22,895 nt of DNA, from the NCBI GenBank assembly GCA_946612175.1, contig CAMOEO010000008.1, positions 1 through 22,895 of the forward strand, written 5' to 3'. The notes below the pieces were generated by a model that ran no database searches, was not told the origin of the DNA, and was given only the letters and a program-made list of their open reading frames with translations. Positions within the stretch are counted from its first letter, which is position 1. Each line of letters begins with the position of its first letter. A program made the position numbers and the translations under genes. Below, piece after piece: positions 1-8,437 of the stretch. Origin of the DNA: an uncultured Verrucomicrobiota bacterium (GTDB lineage: Bacteria; Verrucomicrobiota; Kiritimatiellia; RFP12; UBA3636).

Positions 1-27
1 CCCTCCCCCGCCCGCCCCTCCCCCGCC

Positions 28-1329
28 ATGACGATCTACACCGCCGACTGGCTTGTCACCCAGAACGACGCCCGCGACGTCGTCGAGGGCGCCGCCCTCG
101 CCGTCGAAGGCGCGTTCGTCGCCGACGCCGGCCCCGCCGCCGAGGTCCTCCCGCGCCACCCCGGCGCGGAGGTCCGCCCGCTCGGCGCCGCGGCGATCCT
201 CCCGGGCCTGATCGACGCCCACACGCACGTCCCGATGAGCGCCCTGCGCGGCCTCGGCGACGACAAGCCGCTCTTCGCGTGGCTGCAGGAGGACGTCTTC
301 CCCCGCGAGGCCCGCTGGGAGCCCGCCCTGCTCCGCACCGCGGCGCTGCTCTCGTTCGCCGAGATGATCCGCACCGGCTGCACGGCGTTCTACGACATGT
401 ACATGCTGCAGGAGAACGTCTTCGCCGCGGCCGACGCCGCCGGCGTGCGCGGCGTCATCGGCGAGAACGTCACCCGCTTCTTCCCGCAGCTCGGCGGCGC
501 CACGCGCGAGGCGCTCTTCGACCGCATCCGCGCCAACGCCGCCGCCTGGCGCGGCCATCCGCGCCTGCGCGGCGCCGTGACGCCGCACGCCGTCTACACG
601 ACCGACCCGGACCTGCTCCGCGCGTGCCGCGACCTCGCGGACGAACTGGGCTGGCGCTTCGGCATGCACATGTCCGAGACGCGCAAGGAGACCGCCGACT
701 GCCTCTCCGAGCGGGGCGCCCGCCCCATCCCCTACTGCGACGCGCTCGGCATCCTGCGCGGCGACACGGCGCTCTTCCACTGCGTCGACGTCGACGACGC
801 CGACGTCGCCATCCTCCGCGAGCGCGGCTGCGTCCCCGTCCACAACCCCGCCTCCAACCTCAAGCTCGCCTCCGGCGCCGCGCCCGTCCCCCGCATGCTC
901 GACGCCGGGCTCCCCGTCGCTCTCGGCACGGACGGCCCCGCCTCCAACAACGCCCAGAACATGCTCCGCGAAACGTGGCTGGCCGCGATCCTGGGCAAGT
1001 TCTCCTCGGGCGACCCCGCCGCGATGTCCGCCCGCCGCGCCCTCGACATGGCGACGCGCCACGGCGCCGCGGCGATCGGCGACCCGCTCGTCGGCACCCT
1101 CGCGCCCGGCTTCCGCGCCGACTTCTTCGCCCTCGACCTCTCCTTCCCCGGGCTCCAGCCCGTGAACGACGTCGTCTCCAACGCCGTCTACGCCGCCACC
1201 GGCCTCGAGAACCGCCTCACCGTCGTCGACGGCCGCGAGCTCTACCGCGACGGCCGGTTCCTCTCCCTCGACTACCCCGCCCTCCTCGAAGAGGCCGCCT
1301 CCCTCTGCCGCTGGGCGCGCGGCCGCTAG
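28..1329 (+). CDS. mtaD: Amidohydrolase, MTA/SAH deaminase type
   Basis: A 433-residue protein of the metal-dependent amidohydrolase superfamily, closest in pattern to 5-methylthioadenosine/S-adenosylhomocysteine deaminase, a cytoplasmic enzyme that deaminates these adenosine thioethers to the inosine forms. The sequence shows the barrel opening PGLIDAHTH (metal ligands H65 and H67) followed by the family-typical LRGLGDDKPLFAWL segment, then H214 in GMHMSE, H251 in FHCVD and the catalytic Asp D302 in GTDGPASNN. The length fits the family (about 430). The ATG has no Shine-Dalgarno sequence; the upstream bases are almost pure C with CCTCCC runs. No partner gene of methionine salvage is seen, so related chlorohydrolase or guanine/cytosine deaminase activity cannot be excluded. 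The gene lies 135 bp before accD, which has its own promoter. Confidence 0.87.
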   Translation: MTIYTADWLVTQNDARDVVEGAALAVEGAFVADAGPAAEVLPRHPGAEVRPLGAAAILPGLIDAHTHVPMSALRGLGDDKPLFAWLQEDVFPREARWEPALLRTAALLSFAEMIRTGCTAFYDMYMLQENVFAAADAAGVRGVIGENVTRFFPQLGGATREALFDRIRANAAAWRGHPRLRGAVTPHAVYTTDPDLLRACRDLADELGWRFGMHMSETRKETADCLSERGARPIPYCDALGILRGDTALFHCVDVDDADVAILRERGCVPVHNPASNLKLASGAAPVPRMLDAGLPVALGTDGPASNNAQNMLRETWLAAILGKFSSGDPAAMSARRALDMATRHGAAAIGDPLVGTLAPGFRADFFALDLSFPGLQPVNDVVSNAVYAATGLENRLTVVDGRELYRDGRFLSLDYPALLEEAASLCRWARGR

Positions 1330-1396
1330 CCCCGCCGCACGCCGCGCCCCGCGGGCCAATCGTACCATTTCGGTCGATTTCCTCCGCCCTTTTCGC

Positions 1397-1425
1397 TTGC
1401 TCTCGCGAAAGCGGGCGCCTATAAT
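1397..1425 (+). promoter_or_regulatory. Sigma-70-type promoter of the accD operon
   Basis: TTGCTC at 1397-1402 and a perfect TATAAT at 1420-1425 are separated by 17 bp. Transcription would start near 1432, giving a leader of about 33 nt with a good Shine-Dalgarno sequence (AAGGAAGGA, 1447-1455) nine nt before the accD ATG. This is the best promoter plus ribosome-binding-site pair in the window, suggesting strong constitutive expression. Confidence 0.8.
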
Positions 1426-1464
1426 CCGCCCCCTTTCCCACCCAAAAAGGAAGGATTCGCCCCC

Positions 1465-2295
1465 ATGGGCTGGTTCACCAAGTCAACCGAAGCGCGCGAG
1501 CAGCCTCCGCTGCCCGACCTCTGGCACCTCTGCCCGAAGTGCCAGGCCCACGTCTACAAGGACCAGTGGGAGGCCGCGCTGAAGGTCTGCCCCAAGTGCG
1601 GCCACCACGACCGGCTCCCTGCGCGCGAGCGCATCGGCCTTCTCGTCGACCCCGGCACGTTCCGCGAGTTCGGGACGGAGATCGTCCCCTCCGACCCGCT
1701 GTCCTTCTCCGACGCCAAGGGCCCCTACGCCGCAAAGGCCGCCGCCGCCGTGAAGAAGCTCGGCGTCAGCGAGTCCGTCGTCACCGGCTCCGGCGACGTC
1801 GAGGGGACGCGCGTCGTCCTCGCCGTCATGGACTTCCGCTTCCTCGGCGGTTCGCTCTCCACCGGCTGCGGCGAGAAGATCGCGCTCGCGATCCAGCACG
1901 CGATCGACTTCAACCGCGCCTTCGTCATGGTCTCCGCCTCCGGCGGCGCCCGCATGCACGAGGGCATCCTCTCGCTCATGCAGATGGCCAAGACCTGCGC
2001 CGCGCTCAACCGCCTCGAGCAGGCCGGCCTGCCCTTCATCTCGATCCTCACCGACCCCACGACGGGCGGCGTCTCCGCCTCCTACGCGCTGCTGGGCGAC
2101 GTCAACATCGCCGAGCCCGGCACCCTCATCGGCTTCGCCGGCCGCCGCGTGATCGAGACCACGATCCGGCAGAAGCTGCCCGACGACTTCCAGACCGCCG
2201 AGTACCAGATGGAGCACGGGTTCGTCGACGCCATCGTCCCGCGCAAGGACCTCAAGCGCTACCTCGCGAGCCTCCTTGCGTTCCGCATGAAGTAG
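1465..2295 (+). CDS. accD: Acetyl-CoA carboxylase carboxyltransferase subunit beta
   Basis: AccD (276 residues) pairs with AccA to transfer the carboxyl group from carboxybiotin on the carrier protein to acetyl-CoA, forming malonyl-CoA for fatty acid synthesis. It has the N-terminal zinc ribbon specific to AccD: C23-x2-C26-x15-C42-x2-C45. It then has the crotonase-like carboxyltransferase fold with ASGGARMHEG, TDPTTGGVSASYA and GFAGRRVIETT segments. The zinc ribbon separates it from PccB/MmdA-type decarboxylase subunits. The stop codon TAG is part of the AGGAG ribosome-binding site of accA, so the two are probably translationally coupled. It is slightly shorter than the E. coli protein (304) at both ends, without loss of core motifs. 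Confidence 0.97.
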   Translation: MGWFTKSTEAREQPPLPDLWHLCPKCQAHVYKDQWEAALKVCPKCGHHDRLPARERIGLLVDPGTFREFGTEIVPSDPLSFSDAKGPYAAKAAAAVKKLGVSESVVTGSGDVEGTRVVLAVMDFRFLGGSLSTGCGEKIALAIQHAIDFNRAFVMVSASGGARMHEGILSLMQMAKTCAALNRLEQAGLPFISILTDPTTGGVSASYALLGDVNIAEPGTLIGFAGRRVIETTIRQKLPDDFQTAEYQMEHGFVDAIVPRKDLKRYLASLLAFRMK

Positions 2296-2305
2296 GAGCC
2301 CCGCC

Positions 2306-3277
2306 ATGGATTTCGACTTTGAGAAGCCCCTCCAGCCGCTCCGCGACAAGATCGACGAGCTCGTCGCGAAGAGCCGCCGCGGCGACCCCACCGCCGAGGC
2401 CGCCCTCGCCGGGCTGCGCAAGCAGCTGGCGAAGGAGTCCTCCGCCCTCTACGCCCGCCTCACCCCGTGGCAGACCGTCCAGGTCGCCCGGCACCCCGGC
2501 CGCCCCACCGCCCGCCAGTACGCCGAGGGCATGTGCGACGAGTTCCTCGAGCTGCGCGGCGACCGCCTCGTCGCCGACGACCCCGCCATCCTCGGCGGCC
2601 TCGCGCGCATCGGCAAGACCCGCTTCCTCCTCCTCGGCCACCAGAAGGGCACCACCACCGAGGAGCGCATCGCCTGCCGCTTCGGCATGGCGAACCCCGA
2701 CGGCTACCGCAAGGCCGACCGCCTGATGAAGCTCGCCGAGAAGTGGGGCCTGCCGGTCGTCACGCTCGTCGACACCGCGGGCGCCTACCCCGGGCTCGAG
2801 GCCGAGGCGCGCGGGCAGGGCGAGGCCATCGGCCGCAGCCTGCTCGTCATGGCCGGACTCCGCACGCCCATCCTCTCCATCGTCACCGGCGAGGGCGGCT
2901 CCGGCGGCGCGCTCGGCATCGCCGTCGGCGACCGCGTGCTGATGCTCCAGTTCGCCGTCTACTCCGTCATCTCCCCCGAGGGCTGCGCCTCCATCCTGTG
3001 GCGCGACGGCGCGAAGGCCCCCGAGGCCGCCGAGGCGCTGAAGATCACCGCGAAGGACCTGCTGAGGCTCGGCGTCGTGGACGGCATCGTCCCCGAGCCC
3101 GAGGGCGGCGCCCACGCCAACCCCGCCCGCGCCATCGCCATCGTCCGCAAGGCGATCCTCGACGGCCTCGCCGACCTCGCCATCAACGTGCCCGTCGGCG
3201 ACCGCCTCGTCGAGGAGCGCTTCAAGAAGTTCTCGGCCATGGGCCGCTTCGACCCGAAGAAGGCAGTGAAGGCATGA
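2306..3277 (+). CDS. accA: Acetyl-CoA carboxylase carboxyltransferase subunit alpha
   Basis: AccA (323 residues, E. coli 319) is the partner of AccD in the alpha2beta2 carboxyltransferase. It has the N-terminal helical region (FEKPLQPLRDKIDELV), the segment VDTAGAYPGLEAEARGQGEAI, and the oxyanion-hole region GEGGSGGALGIAVGD followed by YSVISPEGCASILW, all characteristic of AccA. The ATG is set by AGGAG (2294-2298), which overlaps the accD stop. The end overlaps the next gene by four bases (ATGA, 3274-3277), so the three genes are one translation-coupled unit. Finding accA and accD together with a biotin carrier, but without accC, is the odd point of this operon. Confidence 0.97.
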   Translation: MDFDFEKPLQPLRDKIDELVAKSRRGDPTAEAALAGLRKQLAKESSALYARLTPWQTVQVARHPGRPTARQYAEGMCDEFLELRGDRLVADDPAILGGLARIGKTRFLLLGHQKGTTTEERIACRFGMANPDGYRKADRLMKLAEKWGLPVVTLVDTAGAYPGLEAEARGQGEAIGRSLLVMAGLRTPILSIVTGEGGSGGALGIAVGDRVLMLQFAVYSVISPEGCASILWRDGAKAPEAAEALKITAKDLLRLGVVDGIVPEPEGGAHANPARAIAIVRKAILDGLADLAINVPVGDRLVEERFKKFSAMGRFDPKKAVKA

Positions 3278-5229
3278 AAAACACGAAGAAGATCTCCGCC
3301 CCCGGACCCCGCCGCGTCGCCCCGATCGACGACGCCGTCCTGCTCGGCAACCGCGTCCCCCTCCGCATCACGGACACCACGCTCCGCGACGCGCCCCAGT
3401 CCCTCTGGGCCACCCGCATCCGCACGAAGGACATCCTCGAGATCATCGACACGATCGACGCCGCCGGCTACTACTCCCTCGAGTGCTGGGGCGGCGCGAC
3501 GTTCGACGTGTGCCTCCGCTTCCTCCGCGAGAACCCCTGGGAGCGCCTCCGCGAGATCAAGGCCCACGCGAAGAACACCCCGCTGCAGATGCTCATCCGC
3601 GGCCAGAACATCCTCGGCTACCACAACTACCCGGACGACCTGCTGGAGCGCTTCGTCGCCCTCGCCGCGAGCAACGGCATCGACATCTTCCGCACCTTCG
3701 ACGCCCTGAACGACAACCGCAACATCGAGAAGTCGGTCCGGTTCATCAAGAAGTACGGCGCCCACGCGCAGGGCACCATCGCCTACACCGTCTCGCCCGT
3801 CCACACGATCGAAGAGTTCGTCCGCATCGCGAAGGAGCAGGAGCAGATGGGCGTCGACTCGATCTGCATCAAGGACATGGCCGGCATCCTCGCGCCGCTC
3901 GACGCCCGCCGCCTCGTCTCCGCGCTCTGCAAGGAGATCTCGATCCCGATCCAGATCCACTCCCACGCCACCTCCGGCATGGCCACGGCGACCTACCTCG
4001 CCGCCGCCCTCGCCGGCGCCGGCGCGGTCGACTGCGCCATCTCCTCGATGGCCGGCTTCTCCTCCCAGCCCCCGGTCGAGACGATCGCCGCGATCTTCGC
4101 GGACAGCGCCGTCGCGCCGAACCTCGACATGGAGAAGATCGCCGAGATCAACCGCTACTTCAAGGGCCTCCGCCCGATGCGCGAGCCCGCGCACCGGATG
4201 CACGACATCATCGACCCCGGCATCCTCCGCCACAAGATTCCCGGCGGCATGATCTCCAACCTCCGCTCCCAGCTCTCGCAGCAGGGCGCGCTCGACCGCA
4301 TCGGCGACGTCATGGAGGAGGTCCCGCGCGTCCGCGCCGACCTCGGCTACCCGCCCCTCGTCACCCCGACCTCCCAGATCGTCGGCGTGCAGTCCGTCCT
4401 CAACGTCCTCGCCGGCAAGCGCTACGCGATGGTCGCCGAGGAGACGAAGAACTACGTCAAGGGCCTCTACGGCCACGCCCCCGGGCCCATCGACCCGAAG
4501 CTCGCCCGCAAGATCCTCGGCCGGGAGAAGCCCGTCACCGGCCGCCCCGCCGACCTCCTGCCGCCCATGCTCCCGCACGCGGTGGACGCCGTCGACCCCG
4601 TTCTCATCAAGGCCGAGGAGGACATCCTCTCCTACTGCCTCTTCCCCGAGCCCGCCCTCTCCTACTTCCAGTGGCGCGCCACCCCGCCCGCCACGCGCCC
4701 GCCGATCCCGGCCGACGAGGAGGAGAGGAAGCGCAAGGTCGACGCCGCGCCGATCTCCCTCCCCGCCCAGCCGCTCATGGCCCCCGCGGACTACCCCGCG
4801 CTGGAGGGACTCCTCGCCACGGTGAAGAACCTCGGCATCAACGAGCTCGTGATCCGCCGCGGCGACGTCAACGTCTCGCTCACGAACGGCGGCGGCGCCC
4901 CCGCCGCCGCGCCGGCCCCCGCCCGCGAGGCCGGTTCCGCCCCCGCGGCCCCGGCCCCGGTCCCGCCCCCCTCGATCCCCCCGGCCCCCGCCGAGGGCGA
5001 GACGCTCAAGGCCCCGCTCACCGGCACCTTCTACCGCTCCAACGGCCTCAACGCCCCGAACCTCGCCGAGGAGGGCACGGACATCCGCGCCGGCGCCCCG
5101 CTCTGCATCATCGAGGCGATGAAGCTCTTCAACCAGATCAAGGCCGAGCGGCCTCTCCATCTGGTGCGCTTCCTCGTCAAGACCGGCGAGACCGTGCAGA
5201 AGGGCGCGCCCTTCGCCGTCGTGAAGTAG
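3274..5229 (+). CDS. OadA/PycB-type carboxyltransferase fused to AccB-type biotin carrier
   Basis: A 651-residue biotin protein. Residues about 29-470 match the carboxyltransferase domain of oxaloacetate decarboxylase alpha, pyruvate carboxylase subunit B and the transcarboxylase 5S subunit: DTTLRDAPQSL (34-44), WGGATFD, RGQNILGYHNY, K200 in ICIKDMAG, and metal ligands H229 and H231 in IHSHATSG. After a charged linker, residues about 509-538 resemble the N-terminal region of AccB, followed by an Ala/Pro linker. The biotinyl domain (about 578-651) has the AccB-style GTFYR (584-588) followed by a stretch equal in length to the E. coli AccB thumb, and the biotin site EAMK with K617, 34 residues from the end. 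OadA biotin domains lack the thumb. It starts in an ATGA overlap with accA. Possible roles are carrier for AccA/AccD, transcarboxylation from oxaloacetate, or pyruvate carboxylase/oxaloacetate decarboxylase subunit. Confidence 0.93.
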   Translation: MKNTKKISAPGPRRVAPIDDAVLLGNRVPLRITDTTLRDAPQSLWATRIRTKDILEIIDTIDAAGYYSLECWGGATFDVCLRFLRENPWERLREIKAHAKNTPLQMLIRGQNILGYHNYPDDLLERFVALAASNGIDIFRTFDALNDNRNIEKSVRFIKKYGAHAQGTIAYTVSPVHTIEEFVRIAKEQEQMGVDSICIKDMAGILAPLDARRLVSALCKEISIPIQIHSHATSGMATATYLAAALAGAGAVDCAISSMAGFSSQPPVETIAAIFADSAVAPNLDMEKIAEINRYFKGLRPMREPAHRMHDIIDPGILRHKIPGGMISNLRSQLSQQGALDRIGDVMEEVPRVRADLGYPPLVTPTSQIVGVQSVLNVLAGKRYAMVAEETKNYVKGLYGHAPGPIDPKLARKILGREKPVTGRPADLLPPMLPHAVDAVDPVLIKAEEDILSYCLFPEPALSYFQWRATPPATRPPIPADEEERKRKVDAAPISLPAQPLMAPADYPALEGLLATVKNLGINELVIRRGDVNVSLTNGGGAPAAAPAPAREAGSAPAAPAPVPPPSIPPAPAEGETLKAPLTGTFYRSNGLNAPNLAEEGTDIRAGAPLCIIEAMKLFNQIKAERPLHLVRFLVKTGETVQKGAPFAVVK

Positions 5230-5252
5230 GGGCCCGGCGGCCGCGCCCCGCC

Positions 5253-5861
5253 ATGTTCGCCTTCACGGCCATCGACTTCGAGACGACGGGCGCCGTCCCC
5301 GGGCTCCCCAACGAGCCCTGGCAGGTCGGCCTCGTCGCCGTCCCCGCCGCGGAGGACGGCGCGCCCGGCGACCGCCTCGGGCGCGCCGAGCGCCACGAGT
5401 CGCTCCTGCGGATCGACCCCGCCCGCCCCTTCAACCGCTCCGCCCCCGGCCGCCACGCCCAGCTGCGCGACCGCCTCGCCGCCGCGCCGTCGCTCCCCGA
5501 GCTCTGGCCCGCGCTCGCCCCGCGACTCGCCGGCCCCGTCGCCGCGCACAACGCCGGCACCGAGCGCACCCTGCTCCGCGCCGCCGCCCCCCTCCACGTC
5601 CCGGGCCCCTGGATCGACACCCTCGCCCTCTCCCGCGCCGCCTGGCCCTCCGCCCCCTCCCACGCGCTGGAGGACCTCGTCCCCGCCCTCGGCCTCCGCC
5701 CCGCCCTCGACGCCCTCCTGCCCGGCCGCGCCCCCCACGACGCGCTCTACGACGCCGCCGCCTGCGCCCTCCTCCTCCTGCACCTGCTCTCCCTCCCCGG
5801 CTGGTCGCATCTTTCCCCCGCCGACCTTTCGCGCCTCTGCTCGCCCGCCCCGCGCGGTTGA
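5253..5861 (+). CDS. DnaQ-like 3'-5' exonuclease domain protein
   Basis: A 202-residue stand-alone exonuclease of the DEDDh (DnaQ/RNase T) family, expected to remove nucleotides from DNA or RNA 3' ends using two metal ions. Exo I is IDFETTG with D8 and E10; Exo II is HNAGTERTLL (99-108); Exo III is HDALYDA with H162 and D167. In Exo II the usual Asp after HNAxF appears to be replaced by Glu (E104), a conservative change that may mark a subfamily. There are no polymerase or helicase domains. The start ATG follows a C-rich leader without a Shine-Dalgarno sequence, 23 bp after the biotin protein gene, so it may be read through from the acc operon. The substrate is unknown. Confidence 0.85.
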   Translation: MFAFTAIDFETTGAVPGLPNEPWQVGLVAVPAAEDGAPGDRLGRAERHESLLRIDPARPFNRSAPGRHAQLRDRLAAAPSLPELWPALAPRLAGPVAAHNAGTERTLLRAAAPLHVPGPWIDTLALSRAAWPSAPSHALEDLVPALGLRPALDALLPGRAPHDALYDAAACALLLLHLLSLPGWSHLSPADLSRLCSPAPRG

Positions 5862-5886
5862 ATTTCTCCCGCGAAAGGCGTAGAAT
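5858..5886 (+). promoter_or_regulatory. Promoter of ackA
   Basis: TTGAAT at 5858-5863 (overlapping the exonuclease stop codon) and TAGAAT at 5881-5886 have exact 17-bp spacing. The leader to the ackA ATG would be about 59 nt, pyrimidine-rich, and has no Shine-Dalgarno sequence. Confidence 0.75.
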
Positions 5887-5951
5887 CCGGGGCCGTCCGC
5901 CGCGCGAGCGACGGGCGGTTCCATTCCATCCCTCCCGCACCCCCTCCGACC

Positions 5952-7160
5952 ATGAGCGCCATCGAAAACATCCTCGTCGTCAACTCCGGCTCCTCCTCCC
6001 TCAAGTTCACGCTCTACCGCATCGACGGCGAGAAGCGCCTCGCCAACGGCCTCGTCGAGCGCATCGGCTCCGGTAGCGCCAACATGGTCTACCGCCGCGG
6101 CGACGAGCCCAAGGCCGAGCGCCCCGTGCAGGCCCTCGACCACGCCGAGGCGCTGAAGCTCGTCTGCGCCGCGCTCACCGACCCCGCCACGGGCGTCCTG
6201 AAGTCGCTCGACGAGGTCGACGCCATCGGCCACCGCGTCCTCCACGGCGCGGAGCTCTTCACCGAGGCGACGCTCGTCACGCCCGAGTCGCTCGCCGGCA
6301 TGAAGACGCTCATCCCCTTCGGCCCCCTCCACATGCCCCCGAACATCGGCGGCATCGAGGCGTGCGAAAAGATCTTCCCCGGCGTCCCGAACGTCGCGGT
6401 CTTCGACACCGCGTTCCACCAGACCATGCCGCCCTGCGCCGCGCGCTACGCGATCCCCGACGAGTTCCGCACGAAGTACGGCATCCGCAAGTACGGCTTC
6501 CACGGCACGTCGCACCACTTCGTGACGCTCGCCGCCGCGGAGTTCCTCGGCAAGCCCGTCGACAAGGTGAACCTCGTCACCTGCCACCTCGGCAACGGCT
6601 CCTCGCTCGCCGCGATCAAGAACGGCAAGGTCTACGACACGACGATGGGCCTCACGCCGCTCGCCGGCGTCGTGATGGGCACGCGCTCGGGCGACCTCGA
6701 CCCGGCCGTGGTGCTGGAGCTCGCGCGCAAGGGCATGACGCCCGACGAGATCGACACGCTCCTCAACAAGAAGTCGGGCCTGCTCGGCGTCGGCGGCATC
6801 CAGAGCGGCGACATGCGCGACATGGTGAACGCCGCCGCGGCCGGGACGGCCACCGCCGAGCTCGCGCTCGAGATGTGGGCTCACCGCATCGTGCAGTACA
6901 TCGGCGGCTACTTCGCCCTCATCGGCGGCGCCGACGCGATCGTCTTCACCGGCGGCATCGGCGAGAACTCCCGCCCCGCCCGCGCCCGCATCCTCTCGCG
7001 CCTCGCCTGCCTCGGCGTCGACTTCGACGCGGAGGCCAACGAGACGAAGTCCGGCCCGTGCTACCTCACGAAGCCCGGCTCGAAGGTCGCCGCGATCGTC
7101 ATGCCCACCGACGAGGAGCTCATGATCGCCCGCGAGACCTTCGCCGTCGTCTCGAAGTAG
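5952..7160 (+). CDS. ackA: Acetate kinase
   Basis: A 402-residue acetate kinase, the cytoplasmic enzyme that interconverts acetyl phosphate + ADP and acetate + ATP, usually the ATP-yielding last step of fermentation to acetate. The sequence has the N-terminal phosphate-binding NSGSSSLKF, GHRVLHG, FDTAFHQTMP (catalytic Asp), RKYGFHGTSH, HLGNGSSLAA and the C-terminal FTGGIGENS, all in family order and at full length. No phosphotransacetylase (pta) gene lies beside it. It has its own promoter (5858-5886). Its position after an acetyl-CoA carboxylase operon suggests grouping around acetyl-CoA use, but the link may be only proximity. Confidence 0.97.
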   Translation: MSAIENILVVNSGSSSLKFTLYRIDGEKRLANGLVERIGSGSANMVYRRGDEPKAERPVQALDHAEALKLVCAALTDPATGVLKSLDEVDAIGHRVLHGAELFTEATLVTPESLAGMKTLIPFGPLHMPPNIGGIEACEKIFPGVPNVAVFDTAFHQTMPPCAARYAIPDEFRTKYGIRKYGFHGTSHHFVTLAAAEFLGKPVDKVNLVTCHLGNGSSLAAIKNGKVYDTTMGLTPLAGVVMGTRSGDLDPAVVLELARKGMTPDEIDTLLNKKSGLLGVGGIQSGDMRDMVNAAAAGTATAELALEMWAHRIVQYIGGYFALIGGADAIVFTGGIGENSRPARARILSRLACLGVDFDAEANETKSGPCYLTKPGSKVAAIVMPTDEELMIARETFAVVSK

Positions 7161-7208
7161 CCCCCGGCCCGCCGCCCTCCCGATCCCCTCCCCCGCCCCG
7201 CCGCCGCC

Positions 7209-8411
7209 ATGCACAACGACTCCCACCCCGACTGGAGCGCGATCGCCGCCTGCGACGCGCACATGCACCTCTACCGCGGCCGCTCCTTCGCCTGGAACCT
7301 GCAGATGATGCGCGGCTACATGGAATGGTTCGGCCTCGAGCGCGCCGCGCTCATGGCCCTCCCCGCGACGACGGAGAACCCGTGGTGGCGCGACGACGGC
7401 TCGAACCTGCGCTGCCTCGGCGTGAAGGCCGCGCTCAACGCCGAGAACCCCGCGCGCCGGGTCTACGCGTTCGCCGGGCTCCATCTCGGCGACGACGCCG
7501 CGCCCTCGTCCGCGGAGGACTTCGCCGACCAGGCGCGCCGCGCGCTCGACATGGGCTACGACGGCTTCAAGAGCCTCCAGGGCAAGCCGGGCCTTCGCAA
7601 TCGCTGCGGCTTCGCGCTCGACGCCCCCGTGCTCGACCCGTTCTACGCCGTCCTCGAGGAGCGCGGCCGCCCGCTCGTCTTCCACGTCGGCGACCCGGCC
7701 GACTTCTGGGACGTCGAGAACGCCCGTCCGGACGCGAAGGCGAACGGCTGGGTCTACGACGAGACGTTCCCGACGCTCGCGCGGCTGCGCGCCGAGGCGG
7801 AGAACGTCCTCCGGAAGCACCCCGCGCTCGCGGTGAACTTCGCCCACGTCTTCTTCCTCGGCGAGGACCCCGACGAGGCCGAGCGTCTCCTCGGGACCTA
7901 CCCGAACCTCGGCCTCGACCTCACGCCCGGCTGGGAGATGAACATCGGCTTCACGAGGTTCCACGACCGCTGGCACGGGATCGTCGAGCGCTTCCCCGAC
8001 CGCTTCTACTTCGGCACGGACAACGCCAACTGGCACGCCTCGGCCGACCTCGCGTCCTACGATGAGCCGTTCCGCTGGGCCTACGACATGGACCGCTCGC
8101 TCCTCGGCGAGGACCCCGCCACGTTCGAGGTCCGGTGCGGCGAGGACGTGCACGAGTTCCGCCCGTTCGAGCTCTCCCCCGCGACGCGCGAGGCCGTCCT
8201 GCGCGGCAACTTCCTCCGCCGCTTCGGCGCCGAGCCGGTTCCGGTCGACCGCGACGCCGCCTTCGAGGAGGCCCGGCGCCTCTGCGCGTTCGTCGACAAG
8301 CGCTGGCCCGCCGGGACGCATCCCGACTCGTGGCGCACGACGCTGCGCATCCTGCGCCGCTGGACCGCCTCGCCCGATGCCCTCTTCGCCCCCGAGCCGT
8401 TCGCCGGCTAG
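7209..8411 (+). CDS. Amidohydrolase-2 family metal-dependent hydrolase
   Basis: A 400-residue TIM-barrel hydrolase of the amidohydrolase-2 type. Visible ligands are DAHMH near the N-terminus (D16, H18, H20), H159 in VFHVGDP, the His in NFAHVFF and D271 in YFGTDNAN. Such proteins include decarboxylases and hydrolases acting on aromatic or lactone substrates; the substrate here cannot be read from sequence. The region around residues 95-135 (AEDFADQARRALDMGYDGFKSLQGKPG) matches the fold-typical strand carrying a functional Lys. There is no signal peptide, so it is cytoplasmic. It lies 48 bp after ackA without an obvious promoter, and its leader is C-rich with no Shine-Dalgarno sequence. A short hairpin with a T-run overlaps its stop codon. 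Confidence 0.85.
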   Translation: MHNDSHPDWSAIAACDAHMHLYRGRSFAWNLQMMRGYMEWFGLERAALMALPATTENPWWRDDGSNLRCLGVKAALNAENPARRVYAFAGLHLGDDAAPSSAEDFADQARRALDMGYDGFKSLQGKPGLRNRCGFALDAPVLDPFYAVLEERGRPLVFHVGDPADFWDVENARPDAKANGWVYDETFPTLARLRAEAENVLRKHPALAVNFAHVFFLGEDPDEAERLLGTYPNLGLDLTPGWEMNIGFTRFHDRWHGIVERFPDRFYFGTDNANWHASADLASYDEPFRWAYDMDRSLLGEDPATFEVRCGEDVHEFRPFELSPATREAVLRGNFLRRFGAEPVPVDRDAAFEEARRLCAFVDKRWPAGTHPDSWRTTLRILRRWTASPDALFAPEPFAG

Positions 8412-8426
8412 AGGGAACCCTCTTTT
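8410..8426 (+). terminator. Short intrinsic terminator after the amidohydrolase
   Basis: AGAGG and CCTCT form a short stem around GAAC (inner G-C possible), followed directly by TTTT at 8423-8426. The hairpin starts within the stop codon and lies between two convergent genes. No T-run is present in the minus orientation, so it acts, if at all, on the plus strand. Confidence 0.5.
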
Positions 8427-8437
8427 CGAGAAGCGCG

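Noticed and set aside
3274..5229. Complete pyruvate carboxylase
   Set aside because: The biotin carboxylase (ATP-grasp) domain is absent; only the carboxyltransferase and carrier parts are encoded.
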